Assembly: GCA_035301265.1 (NCBI GenBank)
Contig: DATGUP010000019.1
Span: 1 to 13,997, forward strand
DNA: 13,997 nt
Source: DATGUP01 sp035301265
GTDB taxonomy: Bacteria > Bacillota > Bacilli > Bacillales > Amphibacillaceae
Reading direction: 5' to 3'
Shown here: one piece after another, positions 5,700 to 12,476 of the stretch
Layout: each line of letters begins with the position of its first letter
Position numbering within the stretch: the stretch's first letter is position 1
Position numbers and translations under genes: made by a program
The notes under the pieces: generated by a model
What the model was told of the DNA's origin: nothing
The model's database searches: none
The model's input: the letters and a program-made list of their open reading frames with translations, nothing else

Positions 5700-7295
5700 A
5701 TGACAGCTTTAGATGATATACTCAGTGAACCGCTCATTCTCGTTTTTGTTATTTTACTTTTAGGGTCATGGCTTGGCCAAATAAAAATAAAAGGCATAAA
5801 CTTAGGGTCAGCAGGCGTTCTTCTTGTAGCCATGGTATTCGGACATTTCGGTTATCAAATCTCGCCTATCATTCAGAATTTTGGCCTTAGCTTGTTTATC
5901 GTGGCGATTGGTCTGCAAGCGGGCCCGCACTTCTTTCGGATGATGCGTTCAAAAGGTGTGATCTTTGGTCTCATCGCTTTAGTGATTGTTTTAGTCGCTA
6001 TTGTGACCACTTTTATTGTAACGAAGACATTTCATTTATCGACGGCGGTGAGCGTCGGTTTAATGACCGGGGCTTTAACAAGCACGCCGGGTTTAGCAGC
6101 GGCGCTAGAGGCAACACAAGATCCGCTTGCATCCGTTGGCTACGGGATCGCCTATCCATTCGGTGTACTCGCGATCATTCTGTTCGTCCAGCTGTTACCA
6201 CGTATCGGCCAAATTGATTTACAAAAAGATTTGCAAAAAGTGAATCAGCCGATACGAAGCGATCAGTCACCCGAAGTGGCAACGATCGCCGTTACCAATC
6301 CACAGCTCAATAAAAAAACGTTGAAAGAGCTCGCCTTTCATAAGCAATCAGTCGTCATCAGCCGAGTGATTCGCAACGGCCATACATTGGTCGCCATGAG
6401 CGATACTGTCATTTTATCGGGTGATAAGTTGGTGACTGTCGGCACAAAGCCTGAACTAGAGGCATTTGCCGATTATGCAGGAGAAGAAGTCGCCGTTAGA
6501 TTGGATAACCCTGATAACGTTCAATTGCGTCAAATTACTGTTGAATCGGACGACATCATCGGTAAAAGCCTAAAAGAACTCAAATTGCGGCGTAATTACG
6601 GCACAACGGTGACGCGCATTGAACGAAACGGTATCGAACTGTATCAAAATCCGGGCATGCCCCTCATTCGCGGTGATGTTTTGACGATCGTGAGCACGGA
6701 AGAAAGACTCGAAGAAGTGGAAAAGCTGTTTGCCAAGAAAAAATTTTCCGTCACGAATGTGGACATATTTTCGATCAGCATTATTTTGCTCATCGGCATT
6801 TTAATCGGAATGATCCCGATTCACTTGCCTGGATTGGGAACGATTAAATTAGGTAATGCAGGTGGCCCGCTATTTATCGCTCTTATTATCGGCCATTTCG
6901 GTAAATTAGGCCCTATTCACGTCCGTTATTACAGCCCGGCGAATTTCGTTATTCAAGAACTCGGGCTTGTCCTGTTTTTAGCCGGTGCCGGAACGACGGC
7001 GGGCGAAGGGCTTGTAGAGGCGATTCAGAGCGAAGGACTCAAGCTCGTATTCAGCGGTATTTTGATCAATACCATTGCCATTTCAGCCGGTTATTTGGTT
7101 GCCAAAAAGCTGTTTAAATTAAGCGTCGTTCATTCCCTCGGTGCACTATGCGGCGGAATGACGAGTACGCCGGCCCTTGGCGTATTAAAGAAAATAATCG
7201 ACTCAGAAGAACCGGCGCTTGCCTACGCAGTAGCTTATCCCTTTGCTCTTATTTTAGTCGCTGTAGCGTCGCAGTTAGTCGTGTTCTTTTTATGA
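5700..7295 (+). CDS. AspT/YidE-family transporter with two central RCK_C domains
   Basis: A polytopic membrane protein of about 531 residues built as an internal duplication. Half one (about 1-175) and half two (about 355-531) each contain the family signature: LGSAGVLLVAMVFGHFG matches LGNAGGPLFIALIIGHFG, and LTSTPGLAAAL...GYGIAYPFG matches MTSTPALGVLK...AYAVAYPFA. Between them lie two soluble RCK_C (TrkA-C) domains, about 190-262 and 270-345, with the usual GD(K/V)L.(T/I)VG-like motifs (GDKLVTVG, GDVLTIVS). Relatives include the aspartate:alanine exchanger AspT and YidE/YbjL; the substrate of this protein cannot be told. RCK_C domains often bind nucleotides such as c-di-AMP in Firmicutes, which is an inference here. 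AAGGAG (5688-5693) is 6 bases before the ATG at 5700 and only 3 before the ATG at 5697, so the second is preferred. It appears monocistronic. Confidence 0.88.
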   Translation: MTALDDILSEPLILVFVILLLGSWLGQIKIKGINLGSAGVLLVAMVFGHFGYQISPIIQNFGLSLFIVAIGLQAGPHFFRMMRSKGVIFGLIALVIVLVAIVTTFIVTKTFHLSTAVSVGLMTGALTSTPGLAAALEATQDPLASVGYGIAYPFGVLAIILFVQLLPRIGQIDLQKDLQKVNQPIRSDQSPEVATIAVTNPQLNKKTLKELAFHKQSVVISRVIRNGHTLVAMSDTVILSGDKLVTVGTKPELEAFADYAGEEVAVRLDNPDNVQLRQITVESDDIIGKSLKELKLRRNYGTTVTRIERNGIELYQNPGMPLIRGDVLTIVSTEERLEEVEKLFAKKKFSVTNVDIFSISIILLIGILIGMIPIHLPGLGTIKLGNAGGPLFIALIIGHFGKLGPIHVRYYSPANFVIQELGLVLFLAGAGTTAGEGLVEAIQSEGLKLVFSGILINTIAISAGYLVAKKLFKLSVVHSLGALCGGMTSTPALGVLKKIIDSEEPALAYAVAYPFALILVAVASQLVVFFL

Positions 7296-7316
7296 GTGAA
7301 GGATATAAAAATAAAT

Positions 7317-7355
7317 GGATAACGCTGTTTGCGGACAGCCTAAAGAAGGTTATCC
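7317..7355. repeat. Nested inverted repeat after the AspT-like gene
   Basis: Outer arms GGATAAC (7317-7323) and GTTATCC (7349-7355) enclose inner arms GCTGT (7324-7328) and ACAGC (7335-7339). There is no T-tract on either side, so it is not a standard intrinsic terminator, but it lies 20 bases after the transporter stop and could protect or end the transcript. Confidence 0.5.
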
Positions 7356-7479
7356 TAGTAGATAGAAGAGGTACGTATCGGAACAGCGAACAAGGAAAAC
7401 AGTAAAACAGAATGTGGGGCTTGTCTGGAAAGAAAGTAAATTGTTAAACTTAGGCAACAAAGCAGCTGTGACTAACAAA

Positions 7480-7521
7480 GGGGGGAGGTTTTTCAATGTT
7501 ATGGATAAGCACCTTCCCCCC
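7480..7521 (-). terminator. GC-rich hairpin between convergent genes, probable terminator of the SulP gene
   Basis: GGGGGGAGGT (7480-7489) pairs with ACCTTCCCCCC (7511-7521), one bulged T. Read on the - strand the stem is followed by TTTGTTAG, a weak U-tract; on the + strand there is none. It starts a few bases after the SulP stop. Confidence 0.55.
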
Positions 7522-7525
7522 GAGG

Positions 7526-8779
7526 CTACTGAACACGCGTTCCTTTAATGACAGCGGATACGATGATGCCGATGAGAAGGCCTTGAATGATGCCGATCAT
7601 AAATGTGGTGAACAATGTGGCAAGAAAAACAACGGCTTGATAAAGATCGTGTTTTAAGTAATAAGTAAGTTGGCGTATATGAATCAAGTTGAAAACCGCA
7701 AATATAATAATCGCCGCAAGCGTTGCTTTAGGCAAATAATAAAACAATGGCGTCATGTACAAAATCGCTACAAGCATGAACAAAGCGGAAAAAACCACCG
7801 ACAGCTTTGTTTTGGCACCGGATGCATAATTCACCGCAGTTCTGGAAATCGCTCCGGAAACCGGAATCGTTCCGACGACAAAACTTGTTATATTTGCAAA
7901 ACCGAGACCAGCCAGCTCTCGGTTGGCGCTGAGGCGTTCCTGTTTTCGATCGGCGAGCGATTGCGCAACCGAGAAAGATTCAAAGAAAGAAATAAACGCG
8001 ATGACGAATGCTAATGGCACAAGCGCGAGAAACGTGTCCCATCCGGAAACGGTCAATGCGATATGCGGGAGTTCCCGTGGGATCCTGCCGACAATCGCTA
8101 CTCCCTTTTGATTCAGTTGGAAAAAATCAACTAACACAATCGACGTAAGAAACACGATAAATGGTCCGGGCGATGCACGCAGTGTTTTTTGAACGACCCA
8201 TAAAAAAAGAAGGCTTGCCAGCCCTACGAGTGCAGTTAACAGATGCATTTTCGGCAAAGCATTGATAAGTTCAACGATATAAGCTGAAAAATGGTTGTAT
8301 ACCGGTCTGGGCACTCCTAAAAGACTCGGCAATTGGTGTCCGATAATAATAAAGGCTAAAGCAGAAATAAAGCCATTGATGACACCTGACGAAACGTATT
8401 GCAAAAATGATCCGAATTTAAAAAGTCCCATAAGCAGTTGGATTGTTCCGACAAGTAGCGAAAGTAAGACAACCAACTGGAGAAATGGCTCCGAACGCGG
8501 GACAGCTAATCCAGACAAACCCGTCAATGTAAGCAGCGAGGCAATGGATACCGGACCGACGGACAAATATCTCGAGCTCCCGAATATAGCGTATATGATA
8601 AGTGGAAATGCGCTTGCATACAACCCCATCGTCACAGGGACACCTGCCAGATTGGCATAAGCCATCGACTGCGGAATCAATAAAAACGTCACGATCATCC
8701 CAGCGGTTAAATCACCAGTTAAATGGGACATATGGTATGGTGCCGGCCGTTTTAACGCCGATTTTATATGACGAATCAT
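7526..8779 (-). CDS. SulP-family anion transporter lacking the STAS domain
   Basis: A 417-residue membrane protein containing the complete SulP transport core: the early signature LIPQSMAYANLAGVP (about 34-48), MGLYASAFPLIIYAIFGSSR, the SVGPVSIASLL motif, and later ESFSVAQSLADR and GTIPVSGAISRTAVNYASGA. SulP proteins move sulfate, bicarbonate or other anions; the substrate here is not determined. Typical bacterial members are about 550 residues with a cytoplasmic C-terminal STAS domain. This one stops right after the last membrane segment (VSAVIKGTRVQ), and the following 80 bases show no STAS-like frame, so this looks like a STAS-less form and not a recent frameshift. AGGAGG lies 7 bases before the ATG. 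It is divergent from the DUF3219 gene and convergent with the AspT-like gene. Confidence 0.9.
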   Translation of the reverse strand: MIRHIKSALKRPAPYHMSHLTGDLTAGMIVTFLLIPQSMAYANLAGVPVTMGLYASAFPLIIYAIFGSSRYLSVGPVSIASLLTLTGLSGLAVPRSEPFLQLVVLLSLLVGTIQLLMGLFKFGSFLQYVSSGVINGFISALAFIIIGHQLPSLLGVPRPVYNHFSAYIVELINALPKMHLLTALVGLASLLFLWVVQKTLRASPGPFIVFLTSIVLVDFFQLNQKGVAIVGRIPRELPHIALTVSGWDTFLALVPLAFVIAFISFFESFSVAQSLADRKQERLSANRELAGLGFANITSFVVGTIPVSGAISRTAVNYASGAKTKLSVVFSALFMLVAILYMTPLFYYLPKATLAAIIIFAVFNLIHIRQLTYYLKHDLYQAVVFLATLFTTFMIGIIQGLLIGIIVSAVIKGTRVQ

Positions 8780-8790
8780 CCACCACCCTC

Positions 8791-8850
8791 CTCACACGAC
8801 AGCTTGTACTTGTACTATATTGGTAGAATCGATGATTTATAACGTGTGAG
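8791..8850. repeat. Inverted repeat in the divergent SulP/DUF3219 intergenic region
   Basis: CTCACACG (8791-8798) and CGTGTGAG (8843-8850) are perfect 8-base inverted copies 44 bases apart. The left arm directly adjoins the SulP ribosome binding site. It could be a regulator site shared by the two divergent genes or chance; I could not place convincing promoters on either strand. Confidence 0.35.
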
Positions 8851-8915
8851 TGATATTTATAAGATCGCCGATGGGAGCAGGAAACTGAAAAGATGAACAG
8901 AACGGAGGGACCGAG

Positions 8916-9215
8916 ATGCAACAAACCGTCATGATCAACAACTTGACGATTGATGCGTTCCATTTTCACCACGATATTGTTGTAAAAGACGGCAAACAGC
9001 TGCAAAAGGTGTCGTTTGATTTTCAAGTGACGAGCACGGACTACCACAACGTGACCACTGCTTTATATGCCAACGATTTTATTGTTAACGTGCCGGGAAA
9101 GAATTTAGAATTTTCAGCAGTCATCGACAACTATGCAACATCGATAACGAATTTGTACGAGGAGGGAAACGTCGGTGATTTTCATTTAGAGTTGATTGAG
9201 AAGCGGCGCGATTAA
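8916..9215 (+). CDS. DUF3219 family protein (YkvR-like)
   Basis: A 99-residue soluble protein with no signal peptide or membrane segment. The pattern KVSFDFQVTSTDYHNVTTALY, NVPGKNLEF, and IDNYATSITNLYEEGNVGDF matches what I recall of DUF3219, for which B. subtilis YkvR is the example; no biochemical role is known to me. GGAGG is 7 bases before the ATG. The cidA-like gene begins 28 bases after its stop with its own ribosome binding site, so the three genes from here to 10294 likely form one operon. Whether that implies a shared role with the CidA/CidB pair is open. Confidence 0.8.
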   Translation: MQQTVMINNLTIDAFHFHHDIVVKDGKQLQKVSFDFQVTSTDYHNVTTALYANDFIVNVPGKNLEFSAVIDNYATSITNLYEEGNVGDFHLELIEKRRD

Positions 9216-9243
9216 AACAGTATCGAATGTGGAGGAGTAATGG

Positions 9244-9612
9244 ATGCAATATCTCAAGATCGCGATACATCTGGCAGTGCTGTATGGTATATTTCGAGTC
9301 GGTCAATTCATACAAGACGTATTCGATTTATTCATTCCAGGCAGTGTGATCGGCATGGTTTTACTGTTTGTTTTGCTTATGACGAATAGCTTGAACGTGC
9401 GTTGGATTGAAGAAGGGACGCAATTTATGATCCGACATCTCAATTTGTTTTTCATTCCAGCGACCGTTGGCATAATGGATTATTTTCATGTGTTTGCGGG
9501 AAAAGGCATTTTATTGATTTTTATCGTCCTCTCAAGCACTGTCCTCGTCATGTCTGGTGCCGGGTTTGTAAGCGAATGGCTGATGCCAGAGAGGGGGATG
9601 GAGCATGAGTGA
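9244..9612 (+). CDS. CidA/LrgA-family holin-like membrane protein
   Basis: A 122-residue protein with about four membrane segments. The family signature LFIPGSVIGMVLLFVLL (about 32-48) and the later HLNLFFIPATVGIMDYF are clear. CidA/LrgA proteins act with a CidB/LrgB partner in the cytoplasmic membrane; they were described as holin- or antiholin-like factors in cell death, and in several Firmicutes such pairs work in pyruvate uptake. Which function applies here cannot be seen. GGAGGAG (9231-9237) lies 6 bases before the chosen ATG; another ATG at 9240 is in a different frame. The end overlaps the next gene by 8 bases, suggesting translational coupling. Confidence 0.92.
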   Translation: MQYLKIAIHLAVLYGIFRVGQFIQDVFDLFIPGSVIGMVLLFVLLMTNSLNVRWIEEGTQFMIRHLNLFFIPATVGIMDYFHVFAGKGILLIFIVLSSTVLVMSGAGFVSEWLMPERGMEHE

Positions 9613-10294
9613 TGGATTTGTGGCAGTTATTATGTTCATTATGACGATCGTTATTTATTTTCCATTAGCCGCGCTCCACCGGCGGATCGGCGCATCGTTT
9701 ACGGTGCCTGTGCTTACATCAACGATTTTGATCGTGCTGCTTCTCTCTGTTTTTGATCTATCGTATGATACGTATATGCGCGGTGGCAAGTGGATTCACG
9801 AACTGCTTGGCCCGGCCGTTGTATCATTGGCTTACCCGCTGTACCAGCAGCGTCATGTCTTGAAAAAATTGATTATACCGATTGTGTTCGGAACATTTGC
9901 CGGGGCTGTTATCGGCATTTCCACAGGTGTTTTGCTTGCGAAATGGGCGGGTTTCGGTGAATTGATGCTTTACACGATAGCGCCGAAATCAGTGACAACA
10001 CCTGTTGCCATGGTGATTGCTGAATCGGTGGGCGGTGTGATGCCGCTGGCAGCTGTGTTTGTCATGATCGCCGGAATCGGCGGCGCCATAATCGGGCCGA
10101 CGGTTTTTAAACTGTTTAACATCAATCACGATCTTGGCCGCGGTGTTGGAATGGGATCGGCTTCACATGCGATCGGCACAGCCGCCGCGATGGAAAGAGG
10201 TGCGCGGGAAGGATCAGCAAGCACCATTGCCATGGTTGTTAGCGCTGTAATGGTCTCAGTGCTGACACCGGGATTGGTCGGACTTTTCGTTTAG
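9605..10294 (+). CDS. CidB/LrgB-family membrane protein
   Basis: A 229-residue polytopic membrane protein of normal family length. Recognisable motifs are LLGPAVVSLAYPLYQQR (about 67-83), IAPKSVTTPVAM, and the C-terminal GMGSASHAIGTAAAMERGAREG followed by a final hydrophobic helix. It is the partner of the preceding CidA-like protein, with which it overlaps by 8 bases; GAGGGGGATGGAG serves as a ribosome binding region. LytR- or LysR-type regulators often control such pairs, but none is encoded nearby. No strong terminator follows; an imperfect inverted repeat TTAAGGCGC (10305-10313) / GCGCTTAA (10346-10353) lies just downstream. Confidence 0.92.
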   Translation: MSDGFVAVIMFIMTIVIYFPLAALHRRIGASFTVPVLTSTILIVLLLSVFDLSYDTYMRGGKWIHELLGPAVVSLAYPLYQQRHVLKKLIIPIVFGTFAGAVIGISTGVLLAKWAGFGELMLYTIAPKSVTTPVAMVIAESVGGVMPLAAVFVMIAGIGGAIIGPTVFKLFNINHDLGRGVGMGSASHAIGTAAAMERGAREGSASTIAMVVSAVMVSVLTPGLVGLFV

Positions 10295-10339
10295 TCGTCC
10301 TGTTTTAAGGCGCCGCTTTCTTTAAGAAATAAATCTTAA

Positions 10340-10353
10340 TTTTATGCGCTTAA
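10340..10353 (+). repeat. 14-base direct repeat, copy 1
   Basis: TTTTATGCGCTTAA occurs here and again at 11234-11247. Both copies follow a CGCTTT...TTAAG...TCTT segment, so the similarity extends imperfectly about 30 bases to the left. The two copies bracket the pseudogene zone. Confidence 0.6.
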
Positions 10354-10380
10354 GCAGTGCATCGTGGAAGGAGCGATTCG

Positions 10381-10827
10381 GTGGAACGAGTAAACTTTTA
10401 TAACCAAGACTGCCTTAGACAAGCCGCAGAAAAAACATACAACGAGCAAAAAAAAGCATCCAAAATCTTATTCCAAGCGCTGACATACAGCACGTTGTAC
10501 CCGATAGCCTGACAAAAGGAGATTTAGATATCCAAGTCCGCATTTCCTCTAAGGACTTTGTCATAGCTGTCGAGGCGCTTGCAAAAACTGTATGCGCCTA
10601 ATGACAGCAGTGTGCAAACAAATACATTCAGAGCATTCAAAAATGATGCGCTTTCGCCTCCTCTAGGGGTACAATTGACTGTAAAAGGTTCAGTTTGGAA
10701 ATTCCGGGACGTATTACTGCAAAATAAACAATACCGAATCGAATATGACAATTTAAAAAAGACATTTGAAGGAAAAGCGATGGACGCGTATCGTGGAGCT
10801 AAACATGATTTTTTTCATAAGCTCTGA
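10381..10827 (+). pseudogene. GrpB-family protein (UPF0157, nucleotidyltransferase fold), decayed
   Basis: A GTG start at 10381 has AAGGAG 7 bases before it and opens with ERVNFYNQDCLRQAAEKTYN. Around 10479 the frame shifts: DIQHV is followed directly by VPDSLTKGDLDIQVRIS, whereas GrpB proteins read HVGST(S/A)IP, so about five residues of the nucleotidyltransferase core are missing. A second shift lies in the A-run near 10587 (ALAK, then LYAPNDSSVQTN in another frame). A further short in-frame loss seems present at VKGS/VWKFRD (about 10690). The end, FRDVLLQNKQYRIEYDNLKK...AYRGAKHDFFHKL, is the typical GrpB C-terminus. Several independent lesions make this a real pseudogene and not a sequencing artefact. 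The function of intact GrpB-type proteins is not well established. Confidence 0.8.
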
Positions 10828-10927
10828 ATACATGAGGTTAAACGATCGATAAAACGATCCGATATGAAATAATGGGATTTTAGCTGTTGCGATTCAAGTG
10901 AATAAAAGATTAAGAGGAAAAGAAATA

Positions 10928-11186
10928 TGTGGGCAGATACTCTATTTTTAGCCGGTGTTTTATCACCGGCTTGTTTTGTTTTCTTCTGTTTTCACAGCTG
11001 CGGAATCCAAACGAAAAATGCCAAGCACGATACAACCGCCTATATTCCGAGCGCCCCTTGCCAACCGAAACCTCGGAAAGAGGAAATCGGCACGCTTGAC
11101 CCCGATCCCAACGCCCCGAATATATTCATCGATACAGCATATATCCCGGTCATCATGCCGATTTGTAAAGGAAAGCTCTCCAATCC
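10928..11186 (-). pseudogene. Internal fragment of a CynX-like MFS transporter with two nonsense mutations
   Basis: Reading down the - strand from 11186: LESFPLQIGMMTGIYAVSMN, then IFGALGSGSSVPISSFRGF, then GWQGALGI, stop, AVVSCLAFFVWIPQL, stop, KQKKTKQAGDKTPAK. This matches the middle of MFS transporters of the cyanate/nitroimidazole group (CynX/NimT/YeaN), where one reads GxWQGxLxIWA...LIxWLPQLW. Both stops (TAG at 11042-11040 and TGA at 10994-10992) sit where Trp (TGG) is expected, each a single G-to-A change. The left boundary is approximate; both ends of the transporter are missing (about 85 of roughly 400 residues remain). The family placement rests on motif memory. Confidence 0.65.
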
Positions 11187-11201
11187 TCAGATGTTTAATC
11201 G

Positions 11202-11237
11202 GACTTTCGCTTTTTTAAGCGGAAGTCTTTTTCTTTT
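11202..11237 (+). terminator. Rho-independent terminator
   Basis: GACTTTCGCTT (11202-11212) pairs with AAGCGGAAGTC (11217-11227), one wobble, loop TTTT, followed by TTTTTCTTTT. There is no intact + strand gene just upstream; it may have served the GrpB pseudogene before rearrangement, or be part of the repeated element at 11234-11247. Confidence 0.7.
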
Positions 11238-11247
11238 ATGCGCTTAA
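11234..11247 (+). repeat. 14-base direct repeat, copy 2
   Basis: Identical TTTTATGCGCTTAA to 10340-10353, here forming the end of a terminator T-tract. See copy 1. Confidence 0.6.
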
Positions 11248-11303
11248 TAGTGGTAAATTGATCATAAACGTTGAAAAAACAACACTTGCTCCACATCTAT
11301 CAT

Positions 11304-11332
11304 CCCCTTTCAATGAAGGGGTTATTTTTATT
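11304..11332 (+). terminator. Rho-independent terminator in AT-rich spacer
   Basis: CCCCTT (11304-11309) and AAGGGG (11316-11321), loop TCAATG, followed by TTATTTTTATTAT. It would stop + strand read-through toward the restriction-modification operon. Confidence 0.6.
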
Positions 11333-11807
11333 ATACATTGGTCGGTATAGAGTGTAAAAATCATCCGAAATTCTGGTTCTTTATTATGTATGCAATAATG
11401 TAATTATTTTAACGGAAACTACCGTTACGATCTCTTGGAATCTGATAACAAAACATGCCCACTATTTTTACTGATAAGATCAAACAGTCTACTAAGTATT
11501 AACCAAATAATTTTCATATGATTTGCTCAACTCCTTTTATATAAATAATGAAACACATATGTATAAATTTAATTTTATACTTATATGCATGCTCTTTTCA
11601 TGCAAGTAAAACATGACCTTGACATGAATTTTTGCAATATAAGGCTTAAAAAACTTGCCATCGAATATAGTTGTATTTTATGAGCTAAGAAGTTTAGGAA
11701 TCTCTTAAGAGGATCATATTTTTGTACACCTTTTATGGTACAATTTTGAATAAAAGTCATAGCAGTACCAATTCTGTTGTTAAAATTTAAATTTAACAAA
11801 ATAAAAA
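11333..11807. other. AT-rich stretch without convincing genes
   Basis: By eye this is clearly richer in A and T than the genes to its left. Short frames on the - strand (11814-11581 and 11996-11793) have no recognised product and are not called. Visible structures: TAACGG/CCGTTA inverted repeat (11410-11415, 11422-11427), TTGTAC/GTACAA around 11722-11743, and TTGTTAAA/TTTAACAA (11777-11784, 11792-11799). The last lies just upstream of the hsd promoter and could be an operator or UP-like element. Confidence 0.5.
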
Positions 11808-11835
11808 TTGACAACGCATGTCATTACGGTATAAT
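11808..11835 (+). promoter_or_regulatory. Near-consensus sigma-A promoter of the hsd operon
   Basis: TTGACA (11808-11813), 16 bases, TATAAT (11830-11835): both boxes are perfect, spacing one base short of optimal. The predicted transcript starts near 11842, about 45 bases before the hsdS start codon. An 8-base inverted repeat lies immediately upstream. Confidence 0.8.
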
Positions 11836-11886
11836 AAGAAGTGAATGTTAAATATGGTTTTTAAAGATAAAAAGTAGGTGGTGTTT

Positions 11887-12474
11887 GTGAAGCTAGGAGA
11901 AATCAGCACCATTGAGTCGGGCTTAATTTTATCACGGAAACGTGCAAGGGGTGATTTTGATTTTGAAAAAGAGTATAAAATTCTTAGCTTAAACAATATT
12001 GAACCACACGGTGATTTTAATGAGGCTGAATTGGAGCAGTTTCCGAGTAATGAAATTTTAGAGGATCGGTATTTTACGCAAGTTGGGGATGTTTTATTAC
12101 GCTTAAATGAGCCGTTTACATCTGTCTGTATTCAGAAACATCAAGCAGGGATACTCATTCCATCGTATTTTGTTTCCATTAAAATTACAAATAAAAATTT
12201 TTTACCAGCATATGTGAGTTGGTACCTAAACACAAATAATGTCAAACGGGAATTTTATCGCTCACAATCTGGAACACTTACACCGAACATCAATCAGAAA
12301 ATTATTCGGGAATTGAAAATACCAAAGTTAGCAATGACCGATCAACAACGGATCACACAAGTTCACAACCTTTATTTAAAGGAGCGCCGACTATTGACTG
12401 ATCTTATGAAACAGAAAGATCAATACTTTCAAGCTGTAACAAATAAAATCATACAAGAGAAAATGGAGGATTAA
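11887..12474 (+). CDS. hsdS: Type I restriction-modification specificity subunit, half-length (single target-recognition domain)
   Basis: About 195 residues. One target-recognition domain: start KLGEISTIESG, middle YKILSLNNIEPHGDF, DVLLRLNEPFTSV and YVSWYLNTNN, then SGTLTPNINQKIIRELKIPKLAMTDQQRI, the standard end of an HsdS TRD. It is followed by a helical, coiled-coil-like spacer (LYLKERRLLTDLMKQKDQYFQAV). HsdS gives the DNA sequence specificity of the M2S methylase and R2M2S restriction complex. Full-length HsdS is about 400 residues with two TRDs; this has one, so it would have to dimerise (as known for half-S proteins) or work beside a second S gene. AGGTGG (11876-11881) is 5 bases before the GTG at 11887; GTG codons at 11878 and 11881 are in frame but overlap the binding site. 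hsdM follows after 2 bases. Confidence 0.85.
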   Translation: MKLGEISTIESGLILSRKRARGDFDFEKEYKILSLNNIEPHGDFNEAELEQFPSNEILEDRYFTQVGDVLLRLNEPFTSVCIQKHQAGILIPSYFVSIKITNKNFLPAYVSWYLNTNNVKREFYRSQSGTLTPNINQKIIRELKIPKLAMTDQQRITQVHNLYLKERRLLTDLMKQKDQYFQAVTNKIIQEKMED

Positions 12475-12476
12475 TC

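Noticed and set aside
7296..7405. Continuation of an alternative + frame past the AspT-like gene
   Set aside because: This is a shadow frame of the transporter gene with no ribosome binding site of its own.
10579..10827. 82-residue + strand frame as an independent gene
   Set aside because: It is the C-terminal part of the decayed GrpB-family gene that begins at 10381.
10927..11247. Two overlapping + strand frames (106 and 87 codons)
   Set aside because: They lie antisense to the MFS fragment, and the cysteine- and proline-rich translation resembles no protein.
11581..11996. Two short - strand frames (77 and 67 codons) in and beside the AT-rich spacer
   Set aside because: No family resemblance; one overlaps hsdS antisense, the other crosses the hsd promoter. 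I considered a transposase remnant but found no motif to support it.
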